This document shows positions 1 to 5,854 of a stretch of DNA of 5,854 nt, in pieces. Under the pieces are notes generated by a model. That model was given only the letters and a program-made list of their open reading frames with translations, did not search any database and was not told the DNA's origin. This stretch comes from Chloroflexota bacterium (GTDB lineage Bacteria; Cyanobacteriota; Vampirovibrionia; Obscuribacterales; Obscuribacteraceae), in contig SBAT01000389.1 of assembly GCA_005240105.1 (NCBI GenBank), positions 1-5,854 on the forward strand. The letters run 5' to 3'. The translations under genes were made by a program, and so were the position numbers. Position 1 is the stretch's first letter. Each line of letters begins with the position of its first letter.

Positions 1-1
1 C

Positions 2-925
2 ATCATGTACGACAATGGTGCCAATACAAAACTGGATGTCTTGCAAGCTAAAGCACAATTTTCTAAAGACAGACAAAATTTGATTTCACAACAGATCGAT
101 CGCAGACAAGCCGCCATAAATTTGGCTGTCGCTTTAAATCTCGATCCATCAGTGGATTTGCTGGTTCAAGATAGCCTAGTTCGCAAAACTAGACTGGTAG
201 ACTCTTCACTGAGGGTCAACGAGCTGGTCTCCATTGCCATAACAAACCGTCCGGAACTAAAGAAATTTGAAGAGTTGCGCCTGGCAGCAAAAGACCATGT
301 CCGCGTGGTGCGCGGCAACTTATTTCCATCCGTACAAGGAACAGCAGGCATGGCAGCAACAGGCGCCAAGGTTGTAAGCTCACAATCATCTGGCGCCAGC
401 AGCGCCTCTACAGGCGGCATTTCCGCCGGCTCTTTCTCAACGAGCAGTTTAGTACCGGCCGGCAGCAGTACCAGCAGTCCTAAATTTTCTATGGCCGAAA
501 TTTACCAAATAGGTATTAACATATCCTGGACCCTGCCCGGCATGGGTACAGTTGATGCAGCGAACATACAATCAGCGAAATGGGAAGCAAGAAGAGTACA
601 GCTGGAGGGAACCGAGCAACTTAACAAGGTGTACAAAGAAGTCCGCGATGCCTACCTGGACAGCATTAAGGCTGAAAGTCTAATCGACGAAACTACCCAA
701 TATGTAGATTCTTCCCGCGAACAACTCAATGTAGCGACGGTCAGACTATCGGAAGGTGTCGGCACTGATCTGGATGCCGTTATTGCTCAACGTGATTACG
801 TTAATGCCTTGATAGACAAGGCCAATGCAATTATCAACTTCAATATCAGCCAAGCCAAACTATTAAGAGCAATCGGCCGAATATCCTTAGACACGCTAAC
901 CAGAGGTGTACCGCTAAAGGATTAA
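2..925 (+). CDS. TolC-family outer membrane efflux protein, 5'-truncated
   Basis: This is the C-terminal part of an outer-membrane channel of the TolC/OEP type, which forms the exit duct of tripartite efflux pumps or type I secretion systems. The frame is open at the left edge, and the Met at base 5 is almost certainly internal because it sits inside a family motif (Y-x-N-G-A-x-T-x-L-D-V-L-x-A). About 307 residues remain of the usual 420-500. Numbering from that Met: residues 1-48 are the end of the first helical repeat; NRPEL at 81-85 and the following helix begin the second; residues 105-120 and 165-177 are probable beta strands flanking a long Ser/Gly-rich loop; EVRDAYLD (212-219) and R-x-x-E-G-x-G-T-D-L-D (247-257) are the typical second-repeat helices, ending in a family-like L-L-R-A-I-G. 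The transported substrate cannot be inferred. Pump partners would lie to the left, outside the window. Confidence in the family is high; the specific role is unknown. Confidence 0.93.
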   Translation: MMYDNGANTKLDVLQAKAQFSKDRQNLISQQIDRRQAAINLAVALNLDPSVDLLVQDSLVRKTRLVDSSLRVNELVSIAITNRPELKKFEELRLAAKDHVRVVRGNLFPSVQGTAGMAATGAKVVSSQSSGASSASTGGISAGSFSTSSLVPAGSSTSSPKFSMAEIYQIGINISWTLPGMGTVDAANIQSAKWEARRVQLEGTEQLNKVYKEVRDAYLDSIKAESLIDETTQYVDSSREQLNVATVRLSEGVGTDLDAVIAQRDYVNALIDKANAIINFNISQAKLLRAIGRISLDTLTRGVPLKD

Positions 926-1010
926 ATCATCGTCGCGATTCATTACATTAGTTTTTACTGGTATTTCACTAGGGCATATTGGTTAAACCGACACGAAAGT
1001 CACAAATCAC

Positions 1011-3086
1011 ATGAAAGAAACACTCATATCTCAAGACCCGGCTTCCCTATATCTCAACAGGGAGCTTAGTTTATTGTCCTTCCAATGGCGAGTCCTGGAA
1101 GAAGCGCAAGATGCTTCCAATCCACTTCTAGAGCGCTTCAAATTCCTTTCTATTGTCGGCTCCAACCTGGAAGAGTTCTTCATGGTACGTGTCGCCGGCT
1201 TAAAACGGCAACTGGAGGCAGGCAACAGAAGCACGGGCAAGGACGGCATGACAGTCAGCGAGCAGCTAGATGCAATCAGGGAAGAAACCGTACGACTCGT
1301 TGCCACCGCCAACTGCCTGCGCAATGATACGCTTTTGCCGGCACTTAAAGAATCCGGCATTGAAATACTTACCTATGAAGATTTGACCGAAAAGCAGCGC
1401 TCAAAGCTCAATGCCTACTTTGCTCAAAGTATTTTTCCCGTCTTGACACCGCTCGCCTTTGATGCCGGTCACCCATTCCCGCATATTTCGAATTTAAGTT
1501 TCAATCTATCCGTTCTCATTCGCAACGCCAAAGAAGAACAGCTCTTTGCCCGTATTAAAATCCCCGACGCCCTGCCGCAATTAATACCAGTGGAAACAGA
1601 AGGATCAGACTCGAAGCAATCTTTCGTTTGGATAGAGGACATCATAACCGCTAACCTGGATGTGCTATTTCCTGGAATGACTATCCTCGATGCACATCCG
1701 TTTAGCCTGGCACGCGATGCAGAAATGTCTATTCAGGAATGGGAAGCGGATGATTTACTGGAAACAACAGAAGAAGGCATTCGCCAAAGGCGATTTGGCG
1801 ACGTGGTCAGGCTCACCGTGCACAAGGGCATGCCCCAACATATTCTCGACATTCTCACAAGCAACTTAGAAATTGGCGCACAAGACGTTTATCAGATTGA
1901 AACGCGCAGGCCGTTATCCAGTCTCAAACACATCTACGCAATTGACCGACAGGATCTCAAAGATCCACCCCTCATTGCTGTAGTACCGGATATTCTCAAT
2001 CCCGATCTGCATCAAGAAGATATTTTTGCGGCCATCAGGCGACAAGACATTCTCTTACACCATCCATTCGATTCGTTCCAGCCTGTAATTAATTACTTAC
2101 ACTCAGCAGCAGAAGACCCGCATGTATTGGCTATCAAGATAACCCTTTATCGTGTCGGCAAAAACTCACCAATAGTTGAAGCACTGATGGAAGCGGCCCG
2201 ACGAGGCAAGGAAGTGGCCGTACTTGTCGAATTGAAAGCAAGATTTGACGAGGAAAGCAATGTTGAATGGGCAAAAGCCCTTGAACATGAAGGTGTGCAC
2301 GTAACTTTCGGGCTACCCGGATTGAAAGTCCATTCGAAGGTAGCTCTAGTTGTCCGCCAAGAAGGGGACGTGATTCGGCGCTATATTCACCTGAGCACAG
2401 GCAACTATAACGCTGTCACGGCGCATCTCTACACGGACCTTGGCCTTTTAACCTGTGACGAGGAAATAGGAGCTGACGCCAGTGACCTATTCAATTACCT
2501 GACTGGTTATTCAGCGAAGCAGAACTTTCGCAAGCTTCTTGTTGCACCAATTCATTTGAGTGAGCAATTGCAGTCATTGATTAAGCGTGAGATAGCCGTT
2601 CAAAAAGGCGGCGGACCGGGGCATCTTATCTTCAAGATGAATTCGCTTGTCGAAGAGCCGATGATTGAATTACTGTATGAAGCCTCACAAGCAGGAGTGC
2701 AGGTCGATCTCATTGTCAGAGGGATTTGCTGTCTGGTACCGGGTGTGCCTGGTGTCAGCGAAAATATCCGGGTGAAAAGCGTTGTCGGTCGCTTTCTAGA
2801 GCACAGTCGAGTCTACTACTTCCGCAATGGCGGCGATGAGGAGATTTACTTAGGCAGCGCTGATTTAATGCCCCGCAATCTACACCGGAGAGTTGAGGTG
2901 GTTTTTCCAGTACGGGACTTCAAAATATTGCGCTATTTGCGTGACAATTACCTGGAAGCCTATCTCACCGACTGCATCAAAGCACGATTCATGCAGGCAG
3001 ATGGTTCATATGTTCGCAAACTACACGAGCATACCCCTGACTGCATGAATAGCCAGCGCAATTTCGCTGAACACAAGAGATCTTAA
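1011..3086 (+). CDS. ppk1: Polyphosphate kinase 1
   Basis: This enzyme reversibly transfers the ATP gamma-phosphate onto growing inorganic polyphosphate, making the cell's phosphate and energy store. The 691-residue length is normal for the PPK1 family. Visible parts in order are: the N-terminal domain beginning LYLNRELSLLSF (13-24), with Asn52 in GSNLEEFF matching the adenine-contacting Asn of the E. coli enzyme; the head domain, about 110-315; and two phospholipase-D-like catalytic domains. His441 (KVHSKVAL) matches the phosphorylated His435 of E. coli, and His598 (LEHSRVYY) matches His592. Arg381 (TLYR) and Arg411 (KARFDEE) match the Mg/phosphate-binding arginines. Tyr474, Arg570 and Arg622 (PRN) are also in place, so the protein should be active. 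The start is fixed by an in-frame TAA at 984-986 with no other usual start codon before 1011. The ribosome site is weak: only GAAAG at 995-999. No Pho-type operator was convincing. No ppx neighbour is visible. Confidence 0.98.
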   Translation: MKETLISQDPASLYLNRELSLLSFQWRVLEEAQDASNPLLERFKFLSIVGSNLEEFFMVRVAGLKRQLEAGNRSTGKDGMTVSEQLDAIREETVRLVATANCLRNDTLLPALKESGIEILTYEDLTEKQRSKLNAYFAQSIFPVLTPLAFDAGHPFPHISNLSFNLSVLIRNAKEEQLFARIKIPDALPQLIPVETEGSDSKQSFVWIEDIITANLDVLFPGMTILDAHPFSLARDAEMSIQEWEADDLLETTEEGIRQRRFGDVVRLTVHKGMPQHILDILTSNLEIGAQDVYQIETRRPLSSLKHIYAIDRQDLKDPPLIAVVPDILNPDLHQEDIFAAIRRQDILLHHPFDSFQPVINYLHSAAEDPHVLAIKITLYRVGKNSPIVEALMEAARRGKEVAVLVELKARFDEESNVEWAKALEHEGVHVTFGLPGLKVHSKVALVVRQEGDVIRRYIHLSTGNYNAVTAHLYTDLGLLTCDEEIGADASDLFNYLTGYSAKQNFRKLLVAPIHLSEQLQSLIKREIAVQKGGGPGHLIFKMNSLVEEPMIELLYEASQAGVQVDLIVRGICCLVPGVPGVSENIRVKSVVGRFLEHSRVYYFRNGGDEEIYLGSADLMPRNLHRRVEVVFPVRDFKILRYLRDNYLEAYLTDCIKARFMQADGSYVRKLHEHTPDCMNSQRNFAEHKRS

Positions 3087-3156
3087 ATACTAAAGTTCTA
3101 AATACAATTGATTATCAGACCGGTGTTCAAAGCCCAACATGAAGCAATTACGTACC

Positions 3157-3185
3157 TTGTGTCATTGGGCAGCAACCACGATAAT
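3157..3185 (+). promoter_or_regulatory. Possible sigma-70 promoter for the TadE pair
   Basis: GATAAT (3180-3185) matches five of six bases of the -10 consensus. It lies 17 bases after TTGTGT (3157-3162), which matches only three of six of the -35 consensus. Transcription would begin near 3192 and give a short leader of about 34 bases before the GTG start at 3226. The position in the 139-base gap after ppk1 makes sense, but the weak -35 means this could be chance. Confidence 0.35.
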
Positions 3186-3212
3186 GGTTTCATTGAGTTA
3201 GGATCCCAATAT

Positions 3213-3216
3213 GGAG
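3213..3216 (+). promoter_or_regulatory. Ribosome binding site that selects a GTG start
   Basis: GGAG followed by A lies nine bases before the GTG at 3226. The alternative ATG at 3256, ten codons later, has only an A-rich stretch before it. This favours the GTG start and an N-terminal leader of 17 residues before the processing site, rather than a seven-residue one. Confidence 0.6.
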
Positions 3217-3225
3217 ATTTGAAGC

Positions 3226-3729
3226 GTGCCTGGAAGACTTCCACAAAGATCCAAAATGATTCGCAACTATAGAGGAGCAGCAATTGCCGAATTCGCTCCA
3301 GCCTTGGCTATATTGATTATTGTGGTTTTTCTTCCATTGCTTGACTTAATGCCGATACTCATTGGTTATGTAGGCTGCAACTATTTAAACAGCCAGCAAG
3401 CTGATTTGGCTGCTCAGTCGCTGCGAGCGCGAGGTACGAGCTTTACCAACCAAGCTGAAGTCCAACCACGTATTGATGCTATAGCCACTGACTGGCGCTC
3501 CACAGCCTTGGGCAAGCTGGCCAAGCTAAACAGCTCCACAACCACAATCGAGGGGCCGCTAAACAGCAGCCTCCATAGTGGTTATTTGACCTGTTATGTA
3601 CGAGTAACGACAGCAGTTCAATGCGCACCATTTCTCTTATTACCCTTTATGGGACCTGTTCCAGGTATAGGGGCACCAGTAAATTTTTCCATTGCTTCGG
3701 AAAGGGTGGTAGAAGATGCAACCCCATAG
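3226..3729 (+). CDS. TadE-like pseudopilin with class III signal
   Basis: This is a small exported protein of 167 residues resembling TadE-type minor pseudopilins of tight-adherence (Flp) pilus systems. The leader is basic (R4, R8, K10, R13, R16). It is followed by G17 and then A-A-I-A-E, placing Glu22 at +5 after the expected cut between G17 and A18, which is the hallmark recognised by TadV-type prepilin peptidases. A hydrophobic helix follows from about 23 to 50. The rest is a soluble domain with Q-A-D-L-A-A-Q-S (58-65), common after TadE helices, and a C-terminal P-V-P-G-I motif (144-148) before a short strand. Three cysteines (51, 123, 133) are present; the last two could pair outside the membrane. 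The start is GTG, chosen for its upstream GGAG. Its end overlaps the next gene by 14 bases, suggesting translational coupling. The family call rests on architecture, not alignment. Confidence 0.8.
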   Translation: MPGRLPQRSKMIRNYRGAAIAEFAPALAILIIVVFLPLLDLMPILIGYVGCNYLNSQQADLAAQSLRARGTSFTNQAEVQPRIDAIATDWRSTALGKLAKLNSSTTTIEGPLNSSLHSGYLTCYVRVTTAVQCAPFLLLPFMGPVPGIGAPVNFSIASERVVEDATP

Positions 3730-4105
3730 AAAAGGCCAAAGTATTATTGAAGTTGTTGTAGGAATAATACTTATAGTTATTGCAGTACTGGCCTTAGTCG
3801 ATATTGTAGTTGTTATTCAGGCAGGAATGATAAATGGCGACTTAGCGGCAAAAGCCGCTCGTGCAGCAGCAAATCAAGAAGACTCAGCATCGGCGACAAG
3901 CGTCGCAGAAGAGGCAGCCAACAAATTTGCTACCTCAACAATCATTTCCAGCGTTGACTCCGTCAAAGTTACCTTAAACTCGCCGGCCAATGGTCAGCTG
4001 ACGGTTGATTCAACTATAAAGGTCAATGTACCTTTTCCTATTCCCGGACTGAACCTAAATCCTGTCACTCTGACTACGCAATCAGTCGGTCCTATGCTGC
4101 GCTAA
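3716..4105 (+). CDS. Second TadE-like pseudopilin
   Basis: This 129-residue protein has the same plan as its upstream neighbour. A very short basic leader ends in R5-K6-G7, followed by Q-S-I-I-E, so Glu12 is at +5 after the expected G7/Q8 cut. A strongly hydrophobic helix spans about 13-37. An Ala-rich amphipathic stretch (D42 to about 72) would continue the pilin-type helix, and a small beta-rich C-terminal domain contains P-F-P-I-P-G-L (106-112), comparable to the PVPGI of the upstream protein. It has no cysteines. The ATG at 3716 lies inside the end of the previous gene, with AAAGGGTGG at 3701-3709 as a good ribosome site, so the two are probably made together in a fixed ratio. It may be a minor pilin or an assembly factor; the sequence alone cannot say which. 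No terminator is evident after its stop. Confidence 0.78.
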   Translation: MQPHRKGQSIIEVVVGIILIVIAVLALVDIVVVIQAGMINGDLAAKAARAAANQEDSASATSVAEEAANKFATSTIISSVDSVKVTLNSPANGQLTVDSTIKVNVPFPIPGLNLNPVTLTTQSVGPMLR

Positions 4106-4223
4106 TTGTCTAAAACTCCTGAACAAAGCAAATGCCTTATGTTGACACCGTGCCGGAAACCATGGCTCAGTGTGGGCTTAATGCCTCTAACGGGGTATAA
4201 AGTAGTTGCCTACACGACTTAAC

Positions 4224-4252
4224 TTGACAACAGGTGATTCGACCATTATGGT
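4224..4252 (+). promoter_or_regulatory. Probable sigma-70 promoter for the TadG-like gene
   Basis: A perfect TTGACA (4224-4229) is followed after exactly 17 bases by TATGGT (4247-4252), which matches four of six bases of the -10 consensus including the key first two and last. Transcription would begin near 4259 and produce a leader of about 144 bases. This suggests the third Tad-like gene can be expressed apart from the overlapping TadE pair. Confidence 0.5.
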
Positions 4253-4278
4253 AGGGGTGTTCAAACTTACTAATTACA

Positions 4279-4301
4279 GGCTGGTGCTTTATACGCAAGC
4301 C
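4279..4301 (+). promoter_or_regulatory. Leader hairpin 1 (bulged)
   Basis: GGCT (4279-4282) can pair with AGCC (4298-4301), and TGC (4285-4287) with GCA (4295-4297), leaving a two-base GG bulge and a seven-base loop. Seven pairs in all make a modest stem. It lies in the presumed leader of the TadG-like gene. No function is assigned. Confidence 0.3.
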
Positions 4302-4335
4302 ATTTCTGTCCAAAATCTAGTCGCTATTTCGTCTT

Positions 4336-4364
4336 TGGGAAGGCAAACTCTCGCTGCCTTTCCA
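4336..4364 (+). promoter_or_regulatory. Leader hairpin 2 (10-bp stem)
   Basis: TGGGAAGGCA (4336-4345) pairs with TGCCTTTCCA (4355-4364) over ten base pairs, including one G-U, with a nine-base loop. It ends 25 bases before the ribosome site of the TadG-like gene. No T-run follows, so it is not a typical intrinsic terminator. Roles in mRNA stability, translation control or protein binding are possible but unproven. It matches no riboswitch class that I recognise. Confidence 0.45.
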
Positions 4365-4389
4365 CGGATTTCTACTGCTGTATCTTCCT

Positions 4390-4396
4390 GGGGGTG
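4390..4396 (+). promoter_or_regulatory. Ribosome binding site of the TadG-like gene
   Basis: GGGGGTG (4390-4396) differs by one base from the ideal GGAGGTG and lies six bases before the ATG at 4403. It fixes that start. The in-frame GTG at 4394 falls inside the site itself and has no ribosome site of its own. Confidence 0.65.
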
Positions 4397-4402
4397 CTAT
4401 TC

Positions 4403-5854
4403 ATGCACAATATAAAAGAGCGCAACGCCAAAGGTAGCACTTTAGCTCTAACCGCTGCCTGCCTTATGATCATCGTGGCCATAGGTATCGGGTTTGCGTT
4501 CGTTTCACTAGCAGTGGGCAGCAAAAAACAAACAGAACACGCCGTGCAAAATGGCTCGCTAAGCCTTATGAACGCAGCCTGTAAAATATCCGTACCGTAC
4601 AGCTCTCTCACCGCTGAACAGCAAGCAATTGTTCATGGTGCGTTCGCCGGCAAGCCGCCTGAAGGAATCGACCTGATTAACTACAATCAGCTCATTAGTT
4701 ATGCCATGATACAGTCTCAAAACGCCATCAAGGGTGGCGGTGGTGAAAGCGGCCAGCAGTATAAAAAAGCGCAGATAATTATTGACGCTATTCAAAACGA
4801 CTCAGACAGCATCAGTCAGCGACTGGTTGCTGAGATTAATAAGAAGCTCAAAGATCCATCTTTTGTTGAAACCAATTTTTCATCTGTAGCTAATGCCAAT
4901 CCCTCGGGCTTGTACGCATTCTTTGGCAAAGGCAACAAAATTCAATTGAAAAGTTGTACCCCTGTCTACGTAAATCAATATGGCTCAAGTACCGTGCCAA
5001 TTTCGAACGTATCGGTCGACTTGAATAGTTCTGATTATGACGACTTAGCACCTTGGGCCCAAGGCGGTCCGGACCAGTCCCAGCTGAATGCGGACAAAAA
5101 GCCCTACACTTTTGTATCGGGCTACACCGCAATTGAGCCAAATATTGTTAATTCATCCGGCGGAGGTGCCGCCACGCCTTACAGAACCTTTTATGCCATA
5201 AGTATCAATCCCAATGAGCCCGTGCACTTAGTAGCAGCCTCAGAGGTCACAACACCTACTTCAAAAAACTCGAAGGTAACTGGCGGCAAGATGCCACCAT
5301 TCAACGGCTTAAATTTGATAGCCGACGTCCAGGGAACGGGCGCCAATGCGAATTACCAAACATCCGTCTTCGTCGTTGCCGGAGGACAAACCGCCAGCGA
5401 GACTCCCTTGCTGCCACCGTCTATACCCGGAGGCTATATCACGGTAAAAAATGCTGGTCCCTTAAATTTCCCCGGCAACATAGAAATAGTAGACATCACC
5501 GAAGCTCCGGAAGCCAACGAGCTATTTACTGGTGTTTACCTGACTGGTACTGCTAATACCACTGGTCATGCCCCAGGTACTATTAATCCCACTGGTTTTC
5601 CGCTATTCTCGACAGATCAAAAAACTCTTCTTGACTGGGCAGAATACAACTATTTGCGTCTAAATGGTAAGACGACGACTAAGCCGGCGACAAATCCTGA
5701 TCAACCAATCTTTAACATTGGCGGGGCAATAGCATCTAATGAAGAGCTGGAAGCAATTCGCTATGTGAACGCCCAGGATAAAACTCTCGGTGTCGGCATT
5801 GGTGATAAACCCTCACCAAGTACAATCTGCTCGTTTTGCAATTGGGAAAACTTC
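4403..5854 (+). CDS. TadG-like exported protein, 3'-truncated
   Basis: The frame is open for 484 codons without a stop up to the window edge, so this is a real gene continuing to the right. The N-terminus is basic (K5, R7, K10) with K-G at 10-11, followed by one hydrophobic segment (about 13-38) and then K-K-Q-T-E-H-A-V-Q-N-G-S-L-S-L-M-N-A-A. This resembles the post-helix region of TadG-type proteins (small residues, Gln, then Ala-rich), so an inner-membrane anchor with a large outside domain is likely. Unlike the two upstream proteins it lacks Glu at +5 after Gly11, so classical class III cleavage is doubtful. Residues 110-114 are Gly-rich and 120-150 probably helical. From about 180 the sequence is Pro/Gly/Asn/Ser/Thr-rich and probably beta-structured, with a Thr-Gly cluster at 376-398 and C-S-F-C (476-479) close to the edge. 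No von Willebrand A metal site (D-x-S-x-S) is visible. The TadG relation is an inference from architecture and neighbours. Confidence 0.72.
   Translation, partial: MHNIKERNAKGSTLALTAACLMIIVAIGIGFAFVSLAVGSKKQTEHAVQNGSLSLMNAACKISVPYSSLTAEQQAIVHGAFAGKPPEGIDLINYNQLISYAMIQSQNAIKGGGGESGQQYKKAQIIIDAIQNDSDSISQRLVAEINKKLKDPSFVETNFSSVANANPSGLYAFFGKGNKIQLKSCTPVYVNQYGSSTVPISNVSVDLNSSDYDDLAPWAQGGPDQSQLNADKKPYTFVSGYTAIEPNIVNSSGGGAATPYRTFYAISINPNEPVHLVAASEVTTPTSKNSKVTGGKMPPFNGLNLIADVQGTGANANYQTSVFVVAGGQTASETPLLPPSIPGGYITVKNAGPLNFPGNIEIVDITEAPEANELFTGVYLTGTANTTGHAPGTINPTGFPLFSTDQKTLLDWAEYNYLRLNGKTTTKPATNPDQPIFNIGGAIASNEELEAIRYVNAQDKTLGVGIGDKPSPSTICSFCNWENF

Larger units (their letters stand above)
4106..4402 (+). 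other. Long spacer between the TadE pair and the TadG-like gene
   Basis: No convincing gene lies here. Bases 4106-4222 show only a weak imperfect inverted repeat (ACAC...GCC at 4145-4154 against GGC...GTGT at 4164-4173, with a mismatched middle) and no T-run, so there is no clear terminator. The right half holds a promoter candidate, two possible hairpins and a strong ribosome site, each listed separately. A weak 69-codon frame from TTG 4206 to 4415 was judged to be chance. Confidence 0.6.

Noticed and set aside
929..960. A terminator after the efflux gene (ATCG-TCG-CGAT followed by a T-run)
   Set aside because: The stem has only four pairs and the T-run begins more than ten bases later, too weak and too far for an intrinsic terminator.
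954..1011. A promoter or Pho-box before ppk1 (TTTACT with TATTGG, and a single GTTAAACC)
   Set aside because: The hexamers match poorly and the Pho-like unit occurs once instead of as tandem repeats.
3108..3272. A + strand frame of 54 codons from TTG, between ppk1 and the first TadE-like gene
   Set aside because: There is no ribosome site, the start codon is rare, and it overlaps the well-supported start region of the TadE-like gene. The composition looks like chance.
3098..3283. A - strand frame of 61 codons across the ppk1-TadE gap
   Set aside because: It lies opposite the TadE start and the promoter candidate, with no recognisable protein features. It is most likely chance.
4106..4222. 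In-frame continuation of about 38 codons after the stop of the second TadE-like gene
   Set aside because: It could suggest a gene shortened by a new stop, but the upstream protein already ends with a normal TadE-like C-terminal motif and the continuation has no familiar features.
4145..4260. A possible tRNA or c-di-GMP riboswitch in the spacer (a TTCGA-like loop and GGAAACC-like bases)
   Set aside because: The T-arm stem does not pair and no acceptor stem is found. The conserved helices of the GEMM riboswitch are absent.
4206..4415. A + strand frame of 69 codons from TTG in the spacer before the TadG-like gene
   Set aside because: It contains the promoter candidate and hairpin sequences, has only a poor ribosome signal, resembles nothing known to me, and runs into the next gene's start. 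A tiny leader protein cannot be fully excluded.

Overview
The window reads as a bacterial chromosome segment with four clear genes and one large gene running off the right edge, all on the + strand and tightly packed. The organism should have two membranes, because the first gene encodes a TolC-type outer-membrane channel. Base composition looks moderate with no strong bias. A polyphosphate kinase next to several TadE/TadG-like pseudopilin genes would fit an environmental polyphosphate accumulator, for example the Obscuribacter lineage of non-photosynthetic Cyanobacteriota. That placement is a guess from gene content and feel; nothing in the window proves it.

Layout. (1) 2-925: the C-terminal two thirds of a TolC/OEP-family efflux channel, cut by the left edge, with a Ser/Gly-rich insert in its predicted surface loop. 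(2) 1011-3086: a complete, apparently catalytically intact polyphosphate kinase (ppk1). (3) 3226-3729 and 3716-4105: two small TadE-like proteins overlapping by 14 bases. Each has a short basic leader, then a Gly with Glu at +5 and a hydrophobic helix, which is the class III (Flp-type) prepilin-peptidase signal. (4) 4106-4402: a spacer of about 300 bases with a good sigma-70-type promoter and two potential hairpins in the presumed leader. (5) 4403-5854: an uninterrupted 484-codon reading frame that leaves the window without a stop. Its N-terminus is TadG-like and its large exported domain is unrecognised.

How they work together. The first two genes look like independent units: efflux or secretion, and phosphate/energy storage. 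The last three form a plausible surface-appendage or exported-pseudopilin cassette. The two TadE-like proteins are probably translationally coupled. The TadG-like protein probably has its own promoter and a structured leader, so it could be expressed at a different level. No Tad motor, secretin or prepilin peptidase lies in this window, so the machinery handling these proteins must be encoded elsewhere.
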